A stretch of 64,000 nucleotides of DNA. Origin: an uncultured Tropicimonas sp. Its GTDB lineage: Bacteria > Pseudomonadota > Alphaproteobacteria > Rhodobacterales > Rhodobacteraceae. The notes beneath the pieces are model-generated. The model was given only the letters and a program-made list of their open reading frames with translations, did not search any database and was not told where the DNA came from. The DNA lies in assembly GCA_947497945.1 (NCBI GenBank), contig CANMIP010000018.1:58116-122115 (forward strand), given 5' to 3'. The translations under genes and the position numbers were made by a program. Positions within the stretch are counted from its first letter, which is position 1. Every line of letters begins with the position of its first letter. Of this stretch, positions 11,701-23,700 are shown one piece after another.

Positions 11701-14700
11701 GGCCGGCCTGCGCGCGGCGGCGCCGGGGGCCGGCGATCTCGAAGTCGGCGTTCCCAAGCAGGGCGGTGACGAGATCAGTACACCGACCGATCTCGACCAG
11801 GATAATACCAATGGCGACGAGGGGATTTCGGACAGCTCGCTGAGCAATGAGCGGGTCGCCGATGCGTTCAGCGACGACGCGTTCCGCGGGGTCGCCGTTT
11901 CGGCCTCCGCCAAGGACGATATCGAGAGCTACGCCGTCAGCCTCGGCGGCGGTGGCTCCATCGGCGTGTCGGTCGGCGCAGCCGTGAATGTCGTCACCTC
12001 GACGACGACGGCATCCATCGGAAGCAATGCGGAGATCAACCAGTACCCGATTGGCGATCCGCTCAACCCGACCAATGAGGGGCAGTCAGTCCTCGTGGCG
12101 GCGGCGAGTGATTTCAATCATGTCGGCGTTGGCGCCGCAGGGGCCGCCGCCGGAAGCGTGGCAGCCGCACCCGGCGTCGATGTGTCGATTGTCGGCCTGA
12201 CGACAACGGCCACGATCGGCGCCTCGGCAGAGGTCGACGCGAAAGACGATGTCGCGGTGATCGCGACAGCGAAGGAGAAATTCCTGATCGTGTCTGTCGG
12301 AGCCGCGGCCAGCGGCACGTTCAGCCTTGGTGGCGGCGTCAGCGTCGTCAAGATGACCGGTCAAACCGCGGCCTCCATCGGCGCCAGTGCCGTGATCGAG
12401 GCCGGCGGCGATGTTGCGGTCCTCGCCGAGGACGAGTCCGAGATGCTGGTGATTTCCGGCGCCGTGGCCGTTGGCGCGGCTGGCGGAGGGCTTGGCGCCG
12501 GGGTCGGCGTGGTCATGTTCGACAAGGACACCAGCGCCACGATCGGCGACAGCGCAACAGTGGATGCGCGCGGCGGCGGAACGCTCGGCTATGACGGGAT
12601 CCTGACGGGCGAAGCGAGTTCGGATGGTGCGTTCACCCGCTTCGATGGGGCGCATGGCGTCATCGTGCAGGCCGACAGCACGGAGGACATCACCTCCGTC
12701 TCGGTCGCGGGCGGCGTGGGCCTCTATGCCGGTATCGGCGGCGCGGTGACGGTGAGCCTGATCGACAGCGACACGACGGCCCGGATCGGCGCCAATGCGC
12801 AGATCAACCAGGGGTTCGGCAATCACACGCTGCACACGTTTGACACCCCGCAGGGCGTCTATGTTGGCGCCTCGAACGATGTCTCGATGCTGGAAGTCGC
12901 CGGTGCGCTTGGCGCTGGCATCGTCGGACTTGCCGGGGCGGTCAGCTTCGGGACGATCAAGAACGATACGAACGCGTCCATCGGCGCCGGTGCGGATGTG
13001 AACGCGGACACCATCATCGACGTCAACGCGATGGCCAATCGCGAGCTGCGCGGCTTCACGCTGAGTGCGGCCGGTGGCATTGCCGGGGTCGGCGGATCCG
13101 TGTCCGTCTGGTCCATTGGCGAGCAGTTCAGCGACAGCTACACGGATAATGAAGGCAATCCGGGCGATGCCCTGACGAAGGATTCCTACGAGGATGCCGA
13201 TGGCGCTTCGAGCGAGACCGGCAGTTCCAAGGGCTCCGAGCAGGAAGCCATCGACCAGAGCGACGACGCCTCCGATTCCGTCGTCGACACGCTGAAGAGC
13301 TTCGACGACGACAGCGATCCGGATGTCGAAACCAATTCGGCCGATGACCGGGCGGCCAAGGCGCTGTCCGGCGTCGGAACCACCGTCGGGGGCAGCAAGC
13401 TCAACAGCGATGCCGATGGCGATGGCAATGCCGATTTCTTCTCGGCCTTCAGTGCCTCGGCAGCCGGCCCGACCCGGGGCGTGAACGCGATTGTCGAAGG
13501 CGGCTCGGTGCTACTTGTCGGCGACGACAGTTCCGGCGACGTGGGCGTGAGCGCCTTCGAACGCATCTCGGTCGATGTGCTGACCGGAAACGCGGCCGCG
13601 GGCGTGGCCGGCGTCGGTGCGGCCGTCGCGATCCTGAATGTTTCCAGCCAGGTCAAGGCGAAGCTCGGCGGCACGACGACAGCTGGCGGCAACGTCACTG
13701 TCGAGGCCGAAGGGCGCCGGGATCTCGATTACTTCACCCTCTCGGCCCAGGGCGGATTTGTCGGCCTCGGCGGCGCGGTGACGGTGATCAGCGACACCTC
13801 GACCCAGTTGGCCGAGATCTCTGCCAGCGCCAAGGTCCGCAAGGCCTCGGTCATCACGGTCGACGCAGCGAACGATCAGGAGATTGACACGGAAACCTAC
13901 GGCTTCCAGGCCGGCGCAGTGGCTCTGGGGGCGTCTTTCACCAAGATCACCGCCGATGACGGGAACACCGGAACCATCGAGACCCGTGCGCGGATCGGGA
14001 ACAGTGCCGATATCGGCAAGGGCGACGGAAATGCGGTCGGCGCGGTGAACGTGACCGCCGATTCCGAGATCGACGTCATTGCAACGACCGACGCGGGGGC
14101 CGTCGGGCTCGGCGCAGGTTCGTTCAATTTCACCTTCGTCGATGTCACCCCGCAGGTCGAGGCGAGTATCGGCAACTCTGTCGAGATGACGGCCAGCGGG
14201 CTGCTCACCGTGAAGGCGGCGAGCGATCATTACGCGAAGGGCGACCTGCTCACTGTAACGGCCGGCGGCGCTGCCGTCGGTACCAGCCTCGCCACCGTCA
14301 AGGTGAACCCGGATGTGACCGCTTCGATCGGCACAGGGTTCCTTGCTTCGGCGAATGGTATCAACGTGATTGCCACGCATAACCATGACGACGCGCTCAA
14401 TCCCAGGGTCGGACCGGCCGGATCGTCGGCCAATCGCGGTGCGCATGCCCGCGCAGATGCCGCCGGTGGCGGCGTGGTTTCCGGGCAGGGTGCCGTGCCG
14501 ACCGCGGAATCGAAAGCGGATGTGAAGGCCGCCATCGGCAGTGGCGGATCGATCAGCGGCGGCACGGGGGACGTGAACGTCCGCGCGCTCGGCCGCAACT
14601 ATGCCGATGCCGATGCGAATGCGATCTCCATCGGTGCCTTTGCCATTGGCGCCTCCGTTGCCAAGGCGACGGCGACCGGCAGCTCGAATGCCTGGATCGA

Positions 14701-17700
14701 CGGGCAGGTTACCGGCGGACAGAATGCCTCTGTTGAAGCCGATGCCGTCAACGATGCACGGGCCGAGGCCGATGCGGCCGGCGGCGGTGCCATCGACGTG
14801 ACCGTTCCCATCGCCAAGGCCGTTACCTCGCCGGTCCTCGTTGCCCGCGTGGGAACCAACGCACGCCTGAACGTCTCCGGAACGGTCGTGATCTCGGCCG
14901 AGCATACGGGACGTGCGATTGCCGACACTTCGGCGATCGGGCTTTCCGGGATCGCCGGTGTCGGCGCGCTGACGGGCGAGGCGATCATGCGCCCGAGCAT
15001 TTCGGCCTATATCGGGTCGGGCGGGAACGTCTCCGGGTCTTCGGTGACCATCGAGACATTGCACAATGCGAGCGGCGACAGCACGTTGGAGGCCTATTCC
15101 AAGGGTGTGTCTGCGAAAGGCGCCCTCGGGGCCTCCTTCGCCTTTACCGATGCCGTGGCGGAATCCTCGGCCTCTCTCGACAGCTATGTCCACGGCGATG
15201 CGACCGTGGCCACCGGCGGCAACCTGACCATCACCGCGACCGGTCAGAACCGCGCCCGCGCCATCAGCGACGGCTTGAATATCGGGCTTCTGCTCGGTAT
15301 CGGCCAGGTTGATGCAACGGCAGCGGCCAATGGATCGGCCAGCGCCCGGATCACCGATGCCACCACGCTTTCGGAGACGCCGAATATCGATGTCGGCTCC
15401 CTGAGCGTGCAGGCATCGACCCAGGACAACGCCTTCGCCAAGGTCGATGCGGCCGGCGGTGGCCTGATCTCTGGCACCGACAACAATGCCACGGCACGGG
15501 CAAACTCCGTGCCCTCCGACTACGATGTCAACAATGTCTCGGGCACTCTCGGCGAAGGGAATCCGAATTCGATCACCGGCGATGACAGCCTTTACACGGC
15601 GGCCGTCGCCACGATCGGCGCCCGGAACTCCATCCTCGCCGATACCTCCGTCGAGGTGCTGGCGATTGCGACGCCGGAAGCGGACGCCAAGACCACCGGC
15701 AAGAGCGGCGGAGCCGTTGATGTCGGCGCGTCTTTCGCGGTCGCACGGGTCAACCCGGTTGTCAGCGCGGATATCGGGGCCGAAAGCGTCGTCGATGCGG
15801 GAACGAACGTGACCGTCAGCGCGTTGGCCAAACCGCAGGACGGGTCCGTCCCCGATTACCAGATTGAAAGCAGAAATACCGACGACGACACCCTGCGCGT
15901 GAGCCAGCACGGGCTGGAAACGGGTGAAATCGTCGAATACGAGACCTTCAGCGATAGCTCAAGCTCCGGCATGGCCGGGCTCGACGGACCGTCGCCGGAG
16001 GAGCGCGAGGACCCGGATGGCAACCTCGAAACCGTATATGTCAATCGCGAATACTCGGTTCTGAACATCCAGGACGATGACGGCCTGGGCGGCTTCACGG
16101 TCGATGCCAACAATATCGCCTTCGGCGCCCGGATCGTTGCCGATGCGGTGAACCTGTCGGATCCGGTTCCGGTGGGGATCGATGCGGATACGGAAATCAT
16201 CTATTTCCAGTCCGAGCACAGCCTGCAGACCGGCGACAAGGTGATCTTCCATGAAGATGCCAACCCGGCAAATACCGGGAGTGTCCCCGGCCTGACGGAT
16301 GAAGGGACATATTACGTCCTGCGGCTCGACGACACCTCGATCCGCCTCGTTGACAGCCTCGACAAGATCAACAATGCGTCGAGCTACCAGACCGGTCTCC
16401 GCGGAACGACGACCTTCGTCGATGCCGGTGCCGATACGTTCAAGATCACCGGGCACGGCTATGCGGACAATCAGGCGATCACCTATGACGCGCCGGACGC
16501 GGTTACCTTCACCAGCAAGCAGGTGGATGTCACCAACGGCACCGATGATGGCAAGGTGAAGCTCGACAATTCCGCAGGCGGCAACAACATCGCCTTTGTC
16601 GTGACCGCCGAGGGCAGCACGGAAGGCAAGCCCCAGGCGCATGGCTTCGCCGATGGCGAACTCGTTCGGTACAATGTCAGCTCCATCGATGGCGCGGATA
16701 CACCGATCACCGGGCTGGAAGATGGTCGGACTTATCGGGTCGCTACGACCGGCGACAACTGGATCCTGCAGCTGCGGCACACGGCGCTCGACGTGAATGT
16801 CTTCTATGTCCGGACAGATGGCGCGAATACCGACCAGATCTATCGCAGCTCCGGCAGCTGGATCGATGACGGCTTCGGAGCCGGCGACCAGATCGAGATC
16901 ATCGGGTCGGACGGCAATGACGGAACCTACACGATCGCCTCGCTCACCGCCAACACCATCACGCTCGACGGTGACAAGGTGCTCGGAAACGACATCACGC
17001 GCGTCGACCAGGAAATCAATGTCGGCACATGGGATGACAGCGGAACCGAGCGTATCAAGCTCACGCTGACCTCCGGCCAGACATGGTCGGATATCGGCAT
17101 CACCAGCGGTTCGATCAACCTGTTCAACCTCACAGGGCTGAGCAACGAGACGATCTCCAGCCACAGCGGGTCGGTCCTGTTCCTGACCAAGACGTCGGCT
17201 GGGGTGATCCTGGGCGATGACGGCGACGCGTTCGCGCAGACCAGCTCGGCTGTGGATACGTTCGATGGAGAGGTAATCTCCCTCGTTCCGAACAAGAACG
17301 ATGCGGACCTGCACAGCCTGATCCGTGTCAGCGATCTGCCGATCGGCAATCTGGTCGATGGGCAGACCTATTATGTCGACTGGGTTTCCGCGAATGAGTT
17401 CGGCCTGACAGAGGCGCCGGGCGGTGGAACCCGGGTCAATCTCGAGCTTTCCGGCTCCGGCAGCACCGATCATCTGCTCGATACCCGGTTCGAGGACATT
17501 TCGGCCGGCTCGGGCGAGCATGATCTGCGGATCGACCTGGACGGCGCCTTCGTGCCCGGCCATCAGATCCTCGGCCCGGGGGGCGTTTCCCTCAGCCTGA
17601 TCGCGCCGCAAACCGGCGACGGCAAGTCTTCCGCAACGGTCAAGGGATCGAGTGGCGCGATCGTCGGCGTGCAGCGCAACGAGGCCAACCTGACGGCGTC

Positions 17701-20700
17701 TCCGGATGTCAGGGCGGACATCTCCGCAGCGCTTGTGCGGGCAGGCGACAGCGTGACGATCACGACCCTCGCCAAGACGGACACCACGACCAGTTCCAAG
17801 AATGGTTCGGGCGGTCTCGTCGCCGTGGGCAACACGGATTCCGAGGTTGGCTCGAATATCGACAGCATCGCCTCGGTCGGGGCCAATGCGAATATCATTG
17901 CCGGCGAAGACTTCACCATGCTGGCCGACACGATTGCGCAATCCGACGCGGATTCGACGTCCAAGACCGGCGGATTCGTCGGTGTGGCGGATGCCGACAG
18001 CGATGTGGTTCTCAACTACGCCACCAAGGCGACCATCGGCAGCAATGCCGTCATCCTTGTCGGCGATGTCGCGAAGATGCGCTCGACCAGCGCCGTGCGC
18101 GGAACCGCCTCGGCGACATCCCGCGGCGTCGGTTTCGGCGGCGACGGCGAGGCCTATGCCGACTTTATCGTCAGTTCCGCAGTCACCGAAACCGAGCTCG
18201 GGCAAGGCGCGATTCTGGAAGCGCGGGAAGCCATATTGAGAGCCTCGGTCGAGGATATCTATGACGAAACGAACGACGATGGCGTCATCGACGCGCCGAC
18301 CAGGGCCGTCAACATCCAGGCCAGGACAGATGCGCGCGCCGGCGGCTTCTATTCGGAAGCCACTGCGCTCAGCGATGTCACATATACGCCGACCACGACC
18401 GTCCGGATTTCGGACAGCGCGAAGCTGACCGGTTTCGAAGGTGTCGACCTGATCACGCGTTACGACGACGTGAAGACCTTCTCGAAGGCCTATACGCGCT
18501 CGACCGGGCTCTTCGGCCATGTCGACTCGGATGCCAGGAACCAGACGGACCTTGAATCCGACGTCTTCGGCGGCGCCGGTCCTGACGGCGACCGGGCCCT
18601 CGTGACCGCCGGACCGCGGATCGAGATGCCGAACACCAATGGCGAAGGGACCGAGCTCGCGCAGTTCATGAACAGCGAGTTCCGCCTTGCCTTCCATGTC
18701 TCGACCGAGAACGGCTCGGTCGATTACGACAAGAACGCCCGTGTGTCCAAGCGCTCGCTGGCCGGCGGCGGATCTTCCGAGCCGGGCAGCCAGACGCTCG
18801 ACGACGATATCGATTTCGACAGCGATGTCCTGATCCTGTCCGGCCGGTCGCCGGAACTGATCACCAAGGAACTGACCATCAGCCCGACTGGCCAGATCAC
18901 CAAGGCCGTCCAGGTCTCGGTGGACGATACCGCAGGCGGTGGCAGCCAGATCCTGACCGATGGTGAGATCAAGAGCGCGACGATTGTCGTCAATGACATC
19001 GAGAATCCGGGGCCGGGCGACGTGGCCTTCACCTCCAGCAGGATCGATGGGGCAGGCGGCACCTGGACCTTCCGGGAATCGCTCGAGCGGGTCACCATCC
19101 GCAACGAATCCGACAAGGATATCGTGATCAACAAGATCGATGTGACCGCGAGCGACCAGCCGATTGTCTGGCTGAAGCCGACGCTGGCCTCCGACCAGCG
19201 CGCCCTCGAGTTCAATATCGCCGCCGATGTGGCGCCGACGCTGGTTCAGATCACCAATACCGGCAACAGCAACATCGTCATCGATGGCCTGATCAACAAC
19301 CCGATCGGCACGACCTCGATCATCAACACCGGCGGTGTCGGCGCTTCGCCCGGCGGGTCGGTGCTGTCGGCCGAGGATCGGGGCGGCGCGACGAGCGACG
19401 AACCGACCGCCGATGACCGGATCGTAGACACGAACGCCATCGTCCGGACGCATATCCTGAATGTCGATGCCGTCGAGGATGTCGGCTCCGACACCCATCG
19501 ACTGAATGTCGACATCGTGGGAAGCGCAGATGTCCCGGCCAGCTTCGGTTTCACTACCGGGCAGGTCAGCGGGCTGATCGACAAGGTCTTTGTCGGCCAG
19601 AAAGCCAAGTTCATCGATGGACAACTCGTCCAGTACACCGCCGGCTCGGGCAATATCGGCCTGGCCAACGGGCTGTATTACGTTTCCGTCGAGGATGACG
19701 GTCAATCGCTGACCTTCTACAGCACGGCCGATCTTTCCGGCAGCGCCATCGACCTCGCGCCGACCGGCGCGCTTGCCGGCACCCATTCGATCGTGACGGT
19801 CGAGACCTTCACGGTCGATGCCGGTGACGATATCGACCTCAACATTCGCGCGCTCAAGCGCGAAGGGTTGAATTCCGGCACCTACATCGTCGAGATCGAC
19901 CGCGTCACCGCGGGCAACACGATCGACGTGGAGCTTGAACAGAGCCTCTATCAGACCGGGGACGGTTCCGCCGGCGGCGTGTTGGTCAAATGGCCGGACA
20001 ACGCCTCGGGCCTGGCGCATTACGAGTATTTCGAGCCGGACACGGCGGATCTCGACGACCTGCCGCCGCTGAGCCAGGGGCTCTACGCCGCGACCAGCGC
20101 GTCGATTGACGAGACGACCTATGATTTCCGCGGCATCGATCCGTCCCGCGGCTTGCCGGCGAAGCGCGAGCTTGCCGGTCTGCAGGCCGGTTCGGTGGTC
20201 GATACGGGCGATATCATCGTCAAGACCGTCGACCAGGTGCCGGGCGACCCGACGATCAATGTCCTCGCCCTGACCGAGATCGCCTATGACGGCGCCAACT
20301 ACAATAACGGCGACATCACGGTCATTGCGGATGGCTACATCGCGCTCACGGAAATCTCCGGCGACATGCGCGTGGAGGAAATCCGGTCGACCGGATCGGA
20401 TGTGCTCCTGTTCTCGCCGGCGCGCATCATCGACGCCAATGACGATGCCAGCAAGACCGGTATCGGCACCGTGCCGGCCGATATTGCCGGCGTGAACATC
20501 ACGATGGTGGCGGCTTCGGGACTGACCGGTGTTGCGCCCGACTTCGTCAACCCGAGCCATGCGCAGGTTGCCAGCCAGGTCGCCAACCCCACGCTCCAAC
20601 CGAGAAGCGGGGTCACACAGGGCGGCATTGGCGAATCTGCGAATTTCTTGGAAATCGACGTGAATATCGCGGGCTCCGGCCTGTCGAACGGCGTGTTGCG

Positions 20701-23700
20701 CGCCTTTGACACCACGGCGACAACCTCTTTCGGGATCTTCCTGACCGAGACCGTCGGCGACATGCCGATCCATACTGTTCACACGATCGAAGACGTCTCC
20801 CTGCGCACGGAGAACGGCTCCATCATCGATGCCCGCAATGACGACGCGGCCAATATCATCGGCCTGACGGTCGATCTCGATGCCAATGGCGCCGGCGCCA
20901 ATATCGGGGAAAGCGGTGACGATCTCGAGATCGACAGCCGCTCCGGCCTCGTGCAGGTGGACGATCTCGACTCCGAGGAGAAGGATGTCGCGCTCGAGGC
21001 GACCGACTCCATCTGGCTGACGGAAACCGAAAACGAACTGCGCCTGGTCTTTGCCCATACCTATGACGGCAATATCCGCCTGACGGTGCGCGAAGGGACG
21101 GATGTCGACTCGACCGACGAGAACTTCCAGCTGGTCGATAGCGGCGCGGCGCGCCTGGCCGAGGACACCACGACGGTTCCGGGCGACAATCCCGATGCGG
21201 ATCGGGTAACGGCCCATGGTTCGGTCTATGCGGAAACCGGCTCTGTCGAGATCCGCGTTGGCGACGACATCACGCTCGACTCGAATTCCGAGATCGTTGC
21301 CGGCAAGGGGATCATCCTGCGCGGAGATTACGGCGACGCGGATACCGATTACGGCTCCACCATTGTCCTCCGAGGCAAGATCATAGCCGGCGCCGTTCTC
21401 GTGGCCGCCGGGACCACCGGGGCCAACCCGGTCGGAACCTCGCGTCCGCGCGGGCTGAACGAAAGCGGCGCCCCGACGGCTGGCGAAGAGACGCTGGCGC
21501 CGGGCGATGCCGGCTACGAAGACACGCTGACACAGATTTTCGGCAATTCCGATGTCGACATCCTGCAGTTCGGCGACAGCTCCGGCAGTGACGGCGGAAC
21601 GACCTGGGGCGATGCGGGCTTCATCTTCCTTGGCTCCCGGACCCGCGCCTATGGCGGTGCAACCGACGATGCGGCCGACGATGCCAATAGTGGCGAGGAC
21701 CTGTTCCGCGTCTACTTCCTGCAGGACGCCGCAACCCAGACCTCCCCGGCCCTGGGCACCGTGGCCTATGCTCCGACCAATGCGCAGACCGGCGCTGTCG
21801 GTTCCGCAGTCGAGCTGTCGGTTCTGGCGGAACATACGCTGACGCTTGACGGCCAGTCGGACACCGACACCTACGAGGTGCACACGCTCGGATCGCAGGG
21901 CGACTTCCGGAACTACATCGTCAATATCCTCGACACCGGCGACTATACCGATGGCGTCGATGAAGCGACGATCTTCGGTCTCGACCAGCAGGCTCCGAAC
22001 ACCAATGGCGGCGCCTTCACCGAGAATGGCTATGAGCGCTACGCGACGGATGACATCTTCCTGCTGCGGGCGGCGAAATTCCTGCCGGGCGAGACGGCCG
22101 ACCGCCCGGGCTACGTCTCGCTGCTGCATGGCGAGGTCTCGACCTATGAGGACGTGCTGCAGTTCAATGAGAGCTCTTTCGAGGTGCAGCGAATAACCTA
22201 TGACACCGGCCTGAACGGGCGTCTGACCATCGAAGGGCAGGGGGGCAATGACGCCTTCTATTCCGACGATGCGACCGTCATCACCACGCTTGACGGTGGC
22301 GAGGGCGATGACAGCTTCCAGATCGGCCAGATCTTTGGCGAGAAGCGCAATATCGAGGACGGCAACCTGCTTGCGCAGGATGTGTTCCCGGATCTCGTGC
22401 CCACCACCCGTGGCTGGCTGAGCCAGGGCATCTCGGCACCGATGGTGGTGCAGGGCGGCACCGGCAATGACGAGTTCCGCGTCTATTCCAACCAGGCCGA
22501 ACTGCGGCTCGAAGGCGATGATGACAACGACCTGTTCATCATCCGCGCCTTCGCGCTGGCCGCGACGACCGATTTCGACTGGGATAACGATGGCAACTTC
22601 ACCGAAGCCGATCTCGATGCCGGCGTCGCGATCCTCGAAGCGCTCCAGGGTGAACTCGACGCGCTGAGAGCCGTCGATCCGACGGCAACGACCGATGACG
22701 CGATCAACAGCTATGTCGTGGACAACCCGTCCTTCGCCTATCTGGTCGCGGCGATCGATGCCGATGACACGGACGGGCTGCTCGGCAATTTCGGCGCCAG
22801 CTTCGACGTCAATGACGATCTCAACATCAACTATCTCGACCTCTACATCTCGCCGGATGACATCACGGACGACGAGATCGTGCAGGATGAGGACGGCGTG
22901 GCCGTGCCGCAGATCGGCTTCGGCTTCTCCATCGCCCAGGCGCCGGATATCCGCGCCGGTGGCGGCATCGACGAGGTGCGCTACAACGTGAACGCGCCGG
23001 TCTCGGTCGAGGGCGGCACGGGCTTTGACAAGCTGGTGATCCTCGGCACCGAATTCGCCGACGACATCGTCATCACCAAGGACGGCATCTATGGCGCCGG
23101 TCTGAACGTGAGTTACTCGACTATCGAGGTGGTCGAGGTTGACGGTCTCGAGGGCGATGACGAGTTCTTCGTCCAGTCGACGGCCTATGGCGTGGCCTAT
23201 CGCGTCATCGGCGGGCTGGGTTCCGACACGATCAATGTCGGCGGCGATGTGGTCGAGGATATCGTGACCCGCGAGTTGGAGGGCGTCTCCGGCGCCGTGG
23301 ACCACCTCGTCTCCTCCGATGACGACCCGTTCTATGACGGGCTGGTGATCGACGGGCTGGACTATAACGTCGCCCGCGACGGCGAGGGCCTCGTGGTCAT
23401 CGACGAAGGCAGCGACGGATTTACCGCGGTCCGCGAAGGCGGCCAGCGGCAGGTCGACAGCTACACCGTCACGCTTGGGCGCGAGCTTCTGGTTGGTGAG
23501 GTGGTCTATGTGACCGTTTCGGCCGCCCGTTCGCCCGAGGAAGAGCGTAACGACAAGCTGGCCAACCCGGCGCCGCTGCCCGATGGCGAAGGCGACACGA
23601 TCTGGCTTGCCAGCGACTATGACCTGGCCGGCGATCCGACCCTGAGCGCCACCGATGCGACCAATGCAGACCTGCGTCGTCAGTTCCAGCGTGAAGTCGA

